Below are positions 38,047 through 47,502 of a stretch of DNA of 64,000 bases, in pieces. The stretch comes from CAVXTT01 sp963764685 (GTDB taxonomy: Bacteria; Bacteroidota; Ignavibacteria; Ignavibacteriales; Ignavibacteriaceae), in the NCBI GenBank assembly GCA_963764685.1, contig CAVXTT010000003.1:85465-149464 (forward strand), given 5' to 3'. The notes below the pieces were generated by a model. The model did no database searches. It was not told the origin of the DNA and saw only the letters and a list, made by a program, of their open reading frames with translations. The position numbers and the translations under genes are program-made. The number at the start of each line of letters is the position of its first letter. Position 1 is the stretch's first letter.

Positions 38047-40011
38047 TTAAACATCGAGATTTCTGACATACTTTGCGTTCTTCTCGATAAATTCTCTTCT
38101 GGGTTCTACTGCGTCTCCCATCAGAGTTTCAAATATTTTATCAGCAGCAGCAGCGCTTTCAACGCTTACCTGGAGAACCGTCCGGGTTTCGGGATTCATT
38201 GTAGTTTCCCACAACTGTAAGGGATTCATTTCTCCCAATCCTTTATACCTGGAGATCGACACTCCTTTAATAGCTCCTTCTTCTGCGTTCTCGGCTTCAA
38301 CTGCTACTTCTTTTCCATTTACTTTTAATCTCTTAAGGATTTCCGCCCTTTCGTTATCATCAAATGCATAAAATTCTTCTTTCCCTTTTTTAATTTTATA
38401 AAGCGGCGGCTGAGCTATATAAACTTTGCCCGAGGTAATCAGGTCCTTCATATGCCGGTATAAAAAGGTAAGCAGCAGAGTACGGATATGACTTCCGTCT
38501 ACATCGGCATCGGTCATTAGAATTACTTTCCCGTATCTTGTTTTTGTAGAATCAAAGTCGGCTCCCAGTCCTGCGCCTATAGCAGATATAATCGCTTTTA
38601 TTTCATTGTTCTCAAGAATTTTATTCAGCTTGGCTTTTTCGACATTTAAAATTTTCCCTTTCAGGGGAAGGATTGCCTGAAATCTCCTGTCTCTTCCCTG
38701 CTTTGCGCTGCCGCCCGCAGAATCCCCCTCCACTATGTATATTTCGCAGTGCTCGGGATCTGTAATTGAACAGTCAGCTAGTTTGCCGGGCAGGTTCATA
38801 TTATCGAGAGCATTCTTTCTTCTGGCAAGGTCCCTTGCTTTCCTTGCAGCTTCACGTGCTTCGGCTGCTTTAAGACACTTCTCTATAATTCTTTTGCCTA
38901 TTGAAGGATTTTCCTCAAGGAATTCTGAGAGCTTTTCATTAACAAGAGTCTCAACAGCTGATTTTGTTTCGCTGTTTCCCAGTTTTGTTTTAGTCTGTCC
39001 TTCAAACTGAGGTTCCGCAACTTTTACAGAGAGTACTGCGGTAAGTCCTTCGCGGAAGTCCTCCCCGGTGAGCTGTATCTTGCCTTCCTTCAGTAATCCG
39101 TTCTTGTAAGCATAATTGTTGAGTGATCTTGTAAGGGCTCCTTTGAATCCTACAAGATGGGTCCCGCCCTCGTGAGTATTTATATTATTAACATATGAAA
39201 GGATGTTTTCCGTATAGCTGTCGCTGTACTGGAAAGCCACTTCAATGGGGGTGTTATCTTTGTCCCCCTCGATGTATACGGTTTTATGCAGCGGGTCCCT
39301 TGTTTCATCGAGGTATTTAACAAATTCTATCAGTCCTCCCTTGAAATGGAATGTCTCCTCTTCCCCGTCTCTCTCGTCCTTGATAATAATTGTAATGGCT
39401 TTATTCAGGTATGCGAGTTCCCTCATTCGCTCGGCGATGGTGTCAAATTTAAACTTCGCTGCCTTAAATATTTCTTTATCGGGGAAGAAAGTTGTCGTTG
39501 TGCCCCGCTCATTTTTCTTAGACTTTCCTGTTTCCTTAACCGGTTTTACAGGAATGCCCCTGTGGTATTCCTGGAAGTATATACCGCCGTCTCTCTTTAC
39601 TTCAACCTGGAGCCATTCCGAAAGCGCATTAACGACTGAAACACCTACTCCGTGCAGTCCGCCTGAGACCTTATATGTTGCTTTATCAAATTTACCACCG
39701 GCGTGAAGCATTGTCATAACAACTTCCAGGGCTGACTTTTTTTCTTCTACATGCAGATCAACAGGAATACCTCTTCCGTTATCTTCAACAGTAATGCTTT
39801 CGTCTTTATGGATCGTTATTTTTATAAGGTCGGCATACCCCACAAGTGCTTCGTCGATGCTGTTATCAACAACTTCATTAACAAGGTGATGAAGGCCTCT
39901 CGGGCCGACATCGCCGATATACATAGCCGGGCGTTTTCTTACTGCCTCAAGTCCTTTTAATACATTTATATTTTTTGCACTATAATCGTTTACCGATTTA
40001 GTATTTGTCAT
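38047..40011 (-). CDS. gyrB: DNA gyrase subunit B
   Basis: 654 residues, normal for the short form without the proteobacterial insert. The GHKL ATPase domain has VVDNSIDEALVGY, DNGRGIPVD and GGLHGVGVSVVNALS. The TOPRIM domain has EGDSAGGSAKQGRDRRFQ and DADVDGSHIRTLLL. It provides ATP hydrolysis for negative supercoiling with GyrA. It lies between DUF721 (13 bp upstream) and gyrA in the replication operon. Confidence 0.97.
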   Translation of the reverse strand: MTNTKSVNDYSAKNINVLKGLEAVRKRPAMYIGDVGPRGLHHLVNEVVDNSIDEALVGYADLIKITIHKDESITVEDNGRGIPVDLHVEEKKSALEVVMTMLHAGGKFDKATYKVSGGLHGVGVSVVNALSEWLQVEVKRDGGIYFQEYHRGIPVKPVKETGKSKKNERGTTTTFFPDKEIFKAAKFKFDTIAERMRELAYLNKAITIIIKDERDGEEETFHFKGGLIEFVKYLDETRDPLHKTVYIEGDKDNTPIEVAFQYSDSYTENILSYVNNINTHEGGTHLVGFKGALTRSLNNYAYKNGLLKEGKIQLTGEDFREGLTAVLSVKVAEPQFEGQTKTKLGNSETKSAVETLVNEKLSEFLEENPSIGKRIIEKCLKAAEAREAARKARDLARRKNALDNMNLPGKLADCSITDPEHCEIYIVEGDSAGGSAKQGRDRRFQAILPLKGKILNVEKAKLNKILENNEIKAIISAIGAGLGADFDSTKTRYGKVILMTDADVDGSHIRTLLLTFLYRHMKDLITSGKVYIAQPPLYKIKKGKEEFYAFDDNERAEILKRLKVNGKEVAVEAENAEEGAIKGVSISRYKGLGEMNPLQLWETTMNPETRTVLQVSVESAAAADKIFETLMGDAVEPRREFIEKNAKYVRNLDV

Positions 40012-40024
40012 TTTCCTACCATTT

Positions 40025-40318
40025 TTATGGAATGAATTTTATTTTGTTTATTCTCGTCTCTTTGAAAAACCCGTTAACCTTTTCAACAATAAGATGCTCC
40101 CTAAGCTTAAGCTCGTTTCTCCAGACTGAGTTTTCCACGCGGAGCGATAGCGTGTTTTTTTCAAGCTTAACAGCAGTGGCGAATTTTGCCAGATCGGGAA
40201 AAATTTCCGGAAATGCTCTTATCACGTCCGCCTGCTTAAGAATCCTTTTGATCTTTTCCAGTCCCGGTTCCCTGTTAAGAATTTCCGCAATGGTTGAAAA
40301 ACTGTCAGGCATAGGCAA
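40025..40318 (-). CDS. DUF721 protein (DciA-like)
   Basis: 97 residues containing the DUF721 core (DLAKFATAVKLEKNTLSLRVENSVWRNEL, split here only by its own KH-like turns). In other bacteria DciA is the ancestral loader or partner of the replicative helicase DnaB and shares this domain. The helicase-loading role here is inferred from family and from its place between recF and gyrB. It overlaps the end of recF by 14 bp. Confidence 0.82.
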   Translation of the reverse strand: MPMPDSFSTIAEILNREPGLEKIKRILKQADVIRAFPEIFPDLAKFATAVKLEKNTLSLRVENSVWRNELKLREHLIVEKVNGFFKETRINKIKFIP

Positions 40319-41414
40319 CCGTTCCTTCTTTTAACCTTATAACATTGTCTTTATTACTTTGCTGTATAAAATCTATATTTGTAAAATCAGTAAGCGTAAT
40401 AAATGCCTGTCCTACTTCTCTTAAATAACCGCTGATCTTTTTTGACCTGGCCGTATCCAACTCGCCGAAAACATCATCAAGCATAAAGACAGGTGTTTTA
40501 CCCGATCTATCTTTCAGGTAAAAAAACTCGGCAAACCTCAGCGCCACCTGGAAAGTTTTGTGCTGCCCCTGGGAGCCATAGGTTTTTAGATTTAATCCGT
40601 TTGCTTCAAATACAAACTCATCCCTGTGAGGTCCCACAAGAGTAATCCCCCGACGGATCTCCTCATCTTTTCTTTCGCTAAGCAGTTCCGAAAACTTTGA
40701 TTCTATATCCATTCCTTCGTAGCCATCCAGGAATAAATATTTTATTCCGGGGATCTCAACATCATTCATAATTTTTTCATAAGAGGCAATTATAAACGAA
40801 GTGAACTCGGTTATAAAATTGCGTCTTCTTTTTATAATTGCGCTTCCTATTGTAATAAGCGTAGTATTCCAGGAATCTAACTCCTCTTCATAATCCGGTC
40901 TCCGCATTTCCCTTATTTTTGAAAGAAGCGCCCCTCTCTGTCGTAATGTTTTATTATATTCTAACAAGTCCTGCAGGTATGTTTCATTAGCCTGTGAAAG
41001 CACCGAGTCGACAAACCTTCTCCGCTCAGCGGGACCCTCCTGGGTAATTGAATGATCCCCGGGTGATAGAAGCACAACAGGAAATTTCCCAATTACCTCG
41101 GAACCTCTTGTTACATTTTTTCCGTTCAGTACATAATACTTTTTATTTTCCGCAGCGACGAAGTGAACTTTAACTTTATCCTCGACGGTTCCGGTGAAAG
41201 AGCCGGTTATTTCGAATTCGTCTTCTTTGAAATTCAACACGCTGTGGTCGGGAGATCCGAAATTCTTCGTTGTACAGAGATAGTAAATGGCCTCAAGAAC
41301 AGAAGTTTTGCCCTCTCCGTTGCCTCCGATAATGTAGTTTAACCCGGAGGAAAAATTCAATTGTGTATTAAGATGTTTCCTGAAATTTTTTAAGCTTAAG
41401 TATGACAAAACCAT
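40305..41414 (-). CDS. recF: DNA replication and repair protein RecF
   Basis: 369 residues, standard length. An SMC-like ATPase with Walker A GGNGEGKTS (about residues 32-40), the ABC-type signature YGSQGQHKT and Walker B PVFMLDDVFGELD. RecF with RecOR loads RecA at gaps. It follows dnaN by 2 bp and overlaps DUF721, so translation is coupled across the cluster. Confidence 0.96.
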   Translation of the reverse strand: MVLSYLSLKNFRKHLNTQLNFSSGLNYIIGGNGEGKTSVLEAIYYLCTTKNFGSPDHSVLNFKEDEFEITGSFTGTVEDKVKVHFVAAENKKYYVLNGKNVTRGSEVIGKFPVVLLSPGDHSITQEGPAERRRFVDSVLSQANETYLQDLLEYNKTLRQRGALLSKIREMRRPDYEEELDSWNTTLITIGSAIIKRRRNFITEFTSFIIASYEKIMNDVEIPGIKYLFLDGYEGMDIESKFSELLSERKDEEIRRGITLVGPHRDEFVFEANGLNLKTYGSQGQHKTFQVALRFAEFFYLKDRSGKTPVFMLDDVFGELDTARSKKISGYLREVGQAFITLTDFTNIDFIQQSNKDNVIRLKEGTVAYA

Positions 41415-41416
41415 TA

Positions 41417-42526
41417 TTAATTATTTAAACGTACCGGCATTAATAACAGCATCAGGTCTTCGTTCTCTTCCATTGCGGAAGGTTCAATGATACAGGCTTT
41501 CGTGGGAGAATGTAATTTAAATAATATTTCTTCGGTGTTCACGTGTGAAAGAATATCGTTTATATATGCGGTATTAAACCCAATGTCCATTGAATCCCCC
41601 TTATACTGACTTACGATAACTTCTTTTGCATTCGAACCGTGATCGATGTCCTCGGCCGATATCTCGGTGCTGTTTTCTCCGAGAGAAAACTTCACCTGCT
41701 TTGAATTCCCGCTGGAGAATAGAAGCATTCTTTTTATAGCTGCGTGCAGTTCGTTTTTTTTCAGGCGCAGTAGATTTTCGTTCTCAAGTGGAATAACGCT
41801 TCCGTAAGCGGGATATTTTTCATTAATAAGTCGTGTCGTGAACTGAACATCGTCTAAAAGGAACGAAATGCTTGTTTTGCTTAAATGAATTTTGACGTCA
41901 GACGAACTGAGAATTTTCGACAAAACAGATATTGCTCTTTCGGGAATAATATATTGTTCGAGTGAATCGGTCTTTATCTTTTTATTTACAAATTTTACGA
42001 GCCTGTGGCCGTCGGTTGCAACAAACCTTATCCCCTCGTCGGAGAATTCCAGGAGCGTCCCGGTCATAGCCGGGCGCATATCTTCTTTACTCATTGCAAA
42101 CGAAGTCTGGTCAATGGCTTTCTTCAAATATTCTCCGCTAAGGATCACTTCTTTTTCTTTTGCGGCGACGGGGATTGCGGGAAAATCATCGGGAGATGAA
42201 TAGCTTAAATTATATACTCCGTTATCTGTTTTAATTTTTAACCTGGCTGTTTTCTCTATATGGAAATGAAGCATAACATCGTCAAGAGATCTTATGATGT
42301 CATATAATAAGCGGGCGGGAATGATTATCCTGGTATCAGCATCCGATGTAACATTCAACGATGAAATTAAAGCAATCTCGAGATCTGTTGCAGAAACTTT
42401 TAATTCTCCCCCCGTAATTTCAAACAAAAAGTTCTCCAGAACAGGCATCGGAGTACGTGAAGGAACTGCCGGGATTACCTTTGACAATAACCTTTCCAGA
42501 GCCTTACTATTGACTTTGAATTCCAT
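41417..42526 (-). CDS. dnaN: DNA polymerase III beta subunit (sliding clamp)
   Basis: 369 residues, the normal size for a dimeric clamp protomer with three similar domains (recognisable segments VIPAVPSRTPMPVLENFLFE, FVATDGHRLVKF and the C-terminal LMPVRLNN hydrophobic-pocket end). An AAGGAGAT ribosome site precedes the ATG. It tethers the polymerase and recruits partners. It is separated from dnaA by a 525-bp gap with origin-like features. Confidence 0.97.
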   Translation of the reverse strand: MEFKVNSKALERLLSKVIPAVPSRTPMPVLENFLFEITGGELKVSATDLEIALISSLNVTSDADTRIIIPARLLYDIIRSLDDVMLHFHIEKTARLKIKTDNGVYNLSYSSPDDFPAIPVAAKEKEVILSGEYLKKAIDQTSFAMSKEDMRPAMTGTLLEFSDEGIRFVATDGHRLVKFVNKKIKTDSLEQYIIPERAISVLSKILSSSDVKIHLSKTSISFLLDDVQFTTRLINEKYPAYGSVIPLENENLLRLKKNELHAAIKRMLLFSSGNSKQVKFSLGENSTEISAEDIDHGSNAKEVIVSQYKGDSMDIGFNTAYINDILSHVNTEEILFKLHSPTKACIIEPSAMEENEDLMLLLMPVRLNN

Positions 42527-43051
42527 CTGAATATCTCCTTTTGATTATTACAAATTTACAAAATGCAGGTGCGAATAACAATGAATTTGAAACTGTACTA
42601 TGAACTTTTATTGGCTTAAAATACAAAAATACCGGATGTATTTGTATTCACCAAAAGTGATGATTTTTAACTATGCCGGCTTACAGAAGAAGGATACACT
42701 CACACCATTATATTAATTATATAGATATATATTTAAATATTAATAATTACAATAAGAGTGTTATTATGTGAACAACGGACTAACCCTGTTAATTCTCTCC
42801 CGTTTGCAAATAAAATTATGCAGTCCGATGTTGATAACTTTTAACCCGCAGAATGCTTACGAACAGACGGGGGATAACAGCGGTGTTATCAACAACAAAA
42901 GACTGTTTCACCAACAACTTGTTAACACAAAAAGATTCGTGGAAAAGGGAATGATGCCGGAGAATCTGTAAGCTTCAAATAAATTTTAGAAAGTGCCGGC
43001 CTGATTTTAACGCAGCCTGAATGATCAAAAGAGTTTTTTTGAGGAAGACGA
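42527..43051. other. Candidate origin part: dnaA-dnaN gap with AT-rich stretch and DnaA-box-like sites
   Basis: The gap holds a very AT-rich block (about 42704-42766) suitable as a DNA-unwinding element. Next to it are near-consensus DnaA boxes: TGTGAACAA (42767-42775, one mismatch), TGTTGATAA (42829-42837, minus-strand TTATCAACA) and TTATCAACA (42886-42894). No gene is supported here. In bipartite origins (Bacillus, Helicobacter) the unwinding site is in this gap. Confidence 0.55.
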
Positions 43052-44449
43052 TCAGGAGCAGCAGATCTCGATTTGATTCCGGAGACTATCCACAATTTCC
43101 TTGAGGGATTTATCGGTAACCAGGGACTCTTCAATTGAATTACAGGCGTGTATTACTGTTGAATGATCTCTGCCTCCAAAATTGAGGCCAATGGTTTTAA
43201 GTGAAGACTTTGTAAGCTCTTTGGACAAATACATTGCAAGCTGCCGGGCAAGCACGACTTCCTTCTTCCGTGTTTTTTCCCTCAGTTTATTTTCCTCCAG
43301 ATCGAAGTAAAGGCAGACAATTTTCGTAATCCCCTCTATTGTAACATTAACCTTTCTGTCGGTTGCGATTTCCCTTACTGTCCTTTTTGTGAGCTCAAAA
43401 TTGATATCCTTTGAATTTAGGGAAGCGCTTGCGAGCAGCTTAATGAGACACCCCTCGAGTTCCCTGATATTGGAGGTTATGTTGGCTGCAATATATTCAA
43501 GAATATCATTTGAGATCATCATTCCGTAGTCGTGGGATTTCCGTTTAAGAATTGCAATCCTGGTTTCCAGGTCCGGGGGCTGAATATCCGCTGTAAGTCC
43601 CCATTGAAATCTTGACGTAAGACGGTCGTCGAGCCCTTTTAATTCTTTCGGCGCCTTATCGCTGGAGAGTACAATTTGCTTTCTCGATTGATGAAGCGTA
43701 TTAAATATATGAAAGAAAAGATCCTGTGTTTTTTCCTTCCCGACCAGGAATTGAATGTCGTCGATTATAAGTACGTCCATGCTCCTGTAAAAATTTGAGA
43801 AGTCGTTAACCTTGTTGGATTGTATTGCCTCGACGAACTCCACCGTAAAAATATCCGTTGAGAGATAAATAACTTTTTTAGAAGGAAAGCTCTGAGAGAT
43901 TTTGTTGCCGATTGCCTGAATAAGATGTGTTTTACCCAGACCAACACCTCCATAAACAAAGAATGGATTAAATGATGTCCCCCCGGGGTTATCGCTTATC
44001 GCACTGGCCGCAGCACGGGCAAGCTGGTTCCCTTCTCCTTTAATAAAATTTTCAAACAAGTAGCGGGGATTCAGATAATTTTCAAAAACAGGCTTCGGGC
44101 TGACCGGCTCCATTTTAATTTCCGGAGCGTTAATCGGGGGTTTGATCAAAGGCTCGGGAAGGTCTTTTTCTTCCCCGATTATATAAGAGAGCTTCGCATT
44201 TTCTCCAAGAACCTCTTTTATTGCTTTGTTTATCAGAGTATTATAGTGTTCGTCTATCCATTCCCAGAAGAACTTGCTGGGAAGCTTTATTTTTAATGAA
44301 TTTCCTTCTAATGCGACAGGCTTTATGGGAAGGAACCAGGTATTGTAGGTCATCAAGGTGACGTTTTCCTTGATAAGCTTCAGGCATTCTTTCCACACTT
44401 GTTGGGGTTGGTTATGCGTAATAGTTTCTAAGGCAAGGGAACGGGTCAT
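43052..44449 (-). CDS. dnaA: Chromosomal replication initiator DnaA
   Basis: 465 residues with all four domains. The N-terminal interaction domain is WKECLKLIKENVTLMTYNTWFLP. It is followed by a linker, the AAA+ core with Walker A GGVGLGKTH (167-175) and Walker B LIIDDIQFL, and the C-terminal helix-turn-helix with the DnaA signature GRDHSTVIHACNSIEE. It binds TTATNCACA boxes and opens the origin. A perfect box lies 8 bp upstream of its start codon, suggesting autoregulation. It is the first gene of the minus-strand replication cluster. Confidence 0.97.
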   Translation of the reverse strand: MTRSLALETITHNQPQQVWKECLKLIKENVTLMTYNTWFLPIKPVALEGNSLKIKLPSKFFWEWIDEHYNTLINKAIKEVLGENAKLSYIIGEEKDLPEPLIKPPINAPEIKMEPVSPKPVFENYLNPRYLFENFIKGEGNQLARAAASAISDNPGGTSFNPFFVYGGVGLGKTHLIQAIGNKISQSFPSKKVIYLSTDIFTVEFVEAIQSNKVNDFSNFYRSMDVLIIDDIQFLVGKEKTQDLFFHIFNTLHQSRKQIVLSSDKAPKELKGLDDRLTSRFQWGLTADIQPPDLETRIAILKRKSHDYGMMISNDILEYIAANITSNIRELEGCLIKLLASASLNSKDINFELTKRTVREIATDRKVNVTIEGITKIVCLYFDLEENKLREKTRKKEVVLARQLAMYLSKELTKSSLKTIGLNFGGRDHSTVIHACNSIEESLVTDKSLKEIVDSLRNQIEICCS

Positions 44450-44868
44450 TCTTTATTTATCCACAGCGAAAAATAGTTTTGTAATATATAAACGAAGATA
44501 AACTATCTTCATCGAAAAGGAGAGAAATCGTTATACACAAGTTACTAACATTAAAGGGCCACCCGTAAACCCTTAAAAACAAAGAACTTAGAAGACTTCT
44601 TTATTTTTTATCCAACATAAATTTTATTATATTGGGGGCAGATTCATCGTGAAACATTTTCACATATTAAACTTATCAACACTTTGTTAACAATAAATCC
44701 AGCTCTCTCAGCGACACAAAAAATAGTCAGTAAATAATATTTGAGCAAATTAATTCTTTAAATAAGATCAAATATATTTTGCACGGGTAATGTTTTACTT
44801 GAAAAGTTGCCTTGTTTATGACCCGTTCCTTAATTATTTTTATAGTCTTTTTTGACAAAGGATTACTT
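44450..44868. other. Candidate origin part: dnaA-rpmH divergent gap with DnaA boxes
   Basis: A 419-bp gap at the point where gene direction flips. It has TTATCCACA at 44457-44465 (perfect DnaA box), TTATACACA at 44531-44539 (matches TTATNCACA) and TTATCAACA at 44673-44681 (one mismatch). These are interspersed with AT-rich tracts. It must also contain the divergent promoters of dnaA and rpmH. dnaA-rpmH is a well-established origin location. Confidence 0.6.
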
Positions 44869-45012
44869 ATGAAGAGAACATACCAGCCGAGCAACCGGAA
44901 GCGGAAAAATAAGCACGGATTCCGTGAAAGGATGAGTACGGCAAACGGAAGAAAAGTGCTGTCCCGGAGAAGAGCAAAAGGAAGAAAAAAATTAACAGTG
45001 AGCGATGAATAG
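44869..45012 (+). CDS. rpmH: 50S ribosomal protein L34
   Basis: 47 residues. The true start is the ATG at 44869 (MKRTYQPSNRKRKNKHGF), preceded by AAAGGAT; a longer in-frame reading from 44812 is not part of the protein. It is the highly basic L34 with the conserved RMSTANGRKVLSRRRAKGR helix and binds 23S rRNA. It heads the rpmH-rnpA-yidD-yidC operon found next to the origin in most bacteria. Confidence 0.95.
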   Translation: MKRTYQPSNRKRKNKHGFRERMSTANGRKVLSRRRAKGRKKLTVSDE

Positions 45013-45413
45013 CAGCCGTTGAAACAAATAAATTATCCGGCAGAGAAAGAATCAAAAGCCGAAACGATTTTGAGACTTTATATTCTGCGGGCAGAAAGAT
45101 TCTTTCCTCAGACCATAAACTAAAAGGAATTTATTCCACAGAACCAAAAACCCCGGGAGGTTTGAAAATAGCCGCCGTTGTCTCAGGTAAAACAGGCACG
45201 GCAGTTTGGCGAAACCGGATCAAGAGATTAATAAAAGATTCATTCAGAATTAATAAACAGGTCCTTCTGGCAGAGTGCATAAAGAAAAAGATTTTCATCC
45301 GGCTGATAATCTCTCCAAATTCTCTGAATCAAAAAAACAGTGCTTTAATCAGACGTGCTGATATAGAAAATAGTCTTGTTGATTTATTAAACCAGGCAAA
45401 AAAAAAGTTTTGA
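45005..45413 (+). CDS. rnpA: Ribonuclease P protein component, with probable +1 frameshift near the start
   Basis: The conserved RNase P region is clear: RIKSRNDFETLYSAGRK near the N-terminus and the RNA-binding RNR motif in AVWRNRIKRLIKDSFR. This reading frame has no ATG, GTG or TTG before codon 45162, which would cut off the N-terminal third. Removing one T from TT at 45019-45020 connects it to an ATG at 45005 that overlaps the end of rpmH. This gives MNSSRETNKLSGRERIKS… and a normal 135-residue protein. Function: assists RnpB RNA in trimming tRNA 5' ends. yidD begins at the base after its stop. Confidence 0.85.
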
Positions 45414-45623
45414 ATGTGGAGAATATTTGTTTTTCCTATTAAACTTTATCAGAAGTTTATATCTCCGTTGCTACCTCCCTCCTGCAGATTCCATCCGACC
45501 TGTTCTCAATATGCAGTTGAAGCTCTGACAAAATATGGCATTTTCAAAGGAAGCGCTAAATCAATCTGGAGAATTTTAAGGTGCAACCCTTTTAACAAGG
45601 GGGGCTATGACCCGTTACTATAA
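45414..45623 (+). CDS. yidD: Membrane protein insertion efficiency factor YidD
   Basis: 69 residues with the family hallmark CRFHPTCSQYAVEAL (three conserved cysteines with the CNPFNKGGYDP end). A small inner-membrane-associated protein thought to help YidC. Its ATG directly follows the rnpA stop codon, and yidC starts 12 bp later. Confidence 0.95.
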   Translation: MWRIFVFPIKLYQKFISPLLPPSCRFHPTCSQYAVEALTKYGIFKGSAKSIWRILRCNPFNKGGYDPLL

Positions 45624-45635
45624 TATGGATTTTTA

Positions 45636-47475
45636 ATGGACAGAAATACTACTATTGCATTTATTCTTATCGGAGGAATATTAATCCTCTGGCTGTATCT
45701 GAACACGCCGACCACCCAAACCCCAAAGCAGGTAACAAACAAAGACACTGTTACGGTTTTAAAAGATTCTGTAAAGCCTGTCCCCAAAGAAGAAGTAATG
45801 CAGGCGCCGGCTGATACTACCGTATCCGGGAAAATGTTCAGCCATGCAGGAGAAGAAAAAACAATCGTCATTGAGAATGACTTTGTAAGGATGGAAATTT
45901 CCACCCGCGGCGCTAATCTCCACAAATATTTTCTTAAGAAATTTAATAACTGGTATTCCGATGCCGAAGAAAATGAAGAAATAGTAAAAACCAAAGCACA
46001 GCTGATCAATTACTCCCGGGGAAATACCCTTAATATAAATTTTGTTTCTGAGGATGGGAAAGCATACAACACTGCTGATTTTATTTTCAGCACGGGAATT
46101 AATAAGGACAGTTATATTGTATCCGGGGATCAAAAACTGACTCTGGAGTTTGCTCTGAATGCAGAAGGTGGTGGAAAACTCCTTAAAAGGTTAACATTCT
46201 ACGGAAATAAATACAGCTTTGATGAAGAAATAGAACTTTCTGGGCTTAATAACCGGATAAGCAACGACACCTATGATCTGGTCTGGAACGGGGGAATAAA
46301 TTTCGTCGAAGAAAATTCTGTTGATGAAGCTAACCATTCAAATGCCAGCGTATTTTACGGCGGGGAGCAGGTTATTGTGGATGCCAGCAATCCTTCTGAG
46401 AAAATGCAGAAAGATTTTAACGGCCGGGTTGACTGGATGGCCGTAAGGAATAAATATTTTGCAGCCATAGTAATTCCCCAATCCCCATCTGAAGTCGAAG
46501 GAGCTTATATTGAGGGAACCCGCAAAAATTTTAAAATGGGTGAGAGGGAATACTATGATATCAGATTGAAAATCCCTTTTAAAAACCAGCCCCTGGAAAA
46601 AAGATCATTTACTGTATATATCGGGCCGGTAGATTATGGTATCCTTAAGGCATACGGAGACAATCTTCAGGCTATTGTTGATTTCGGAAGTTTCTTCGGG
46701 TTAAAATTTATTGTCAGGCCGATTGCGGAATATATACTTCTCCCACTGTTCAATTTTCTTCATATGTTCATTCCGAATTACGGAGTAGTTATTATCGTGT
46801 TTTCTCTGATAATAAAGATCGTGCTCTACCCACTTACGAAACAAAGCTTTCAATCGATGAAGAAAATGCAGCTGCTGCAGCCGATGATAAATGATATAAA
46901 GGAAAAGCACAAAGAAGATCCGCAGAAGATGAATTCAGAGACAATGAAGCTTTACAGGAATTATGGTGTTAATCCTGCCGGCGGATGCCTGCCTCTGCTG
47001 CTTCAGATGCCTATTTTTGTTGCCTTATGGGGACTGTTCCAGGTTGCCGTTGAATTAAGACAGCAGCCCTTTATGCTGTGGATAAAAGATCTTTCACGTC
47101 CCGATATCATTTTCAATCTTCCATTTTCAGCTTCCGCTGTTTGGCATAAGCAGTATCAGCGGTCTTGCCCTGCTTATGGGTATTACAACATTTGTGCAGC
47201 AGAAGATGAGCGTTAAAGATCCGAAACAACAGGCGCTGGTTTATGTTATGCCGGTAATGTTGACTTTGATGTTTATGAGTTTTCCCTCGGGCTTGAATCT
47301 TTACTATTTTATGTTTAATCTCTTCTCGATAGGTCAACAATATTATATTAATCATAAACACGACGGAATGGTACTTGAACCGGTGAAACAGACTTCTAAA
47401 TCAAAAGGTTTTATGGCGAGACTGATGGAAGCTGCTGAGCAGAATGCAAAGGCTCAGCAAAAACGTAAAAAATAA
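45636..47475 (+). CDS. yidC: Membrane protein insertase YidC, interrupted by a +1 frameshift
   Basis: About 612 residues when joined. The first frame (to 47216) has the N-terminal membrane span (about 7-22), the large periplasmic beta domain and the first conserved insertase helices (FGLKFIVRPIAEYIL, NYGVVIIVFSLIIKIVLYPLT, GCLPLLLQMPIFVALWGLF). The second frame (to 47475) supplies ISGLALLMGITTFVQQKM, the PVMLTLMFMSFPSGLNLYYF helix and a basic tail. Removing one T from TTTT at 47124-47127 gives …NLPFQLPLFGISSISG…, the expected family sequence. Essential gene, so an assembly error is the likely cause. Confidence 0.93.
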
Positions 47476-47502
47476 CACAGATTATAATACAGTACCGGTC
47501 AT

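Noticed and set aside
42768..42971. 67-codon plus-strand frame between dnaN and dnaA
   Set aside because: It lies across the DnaA-box cluster, lacks a ribosome site and resembles no protein.
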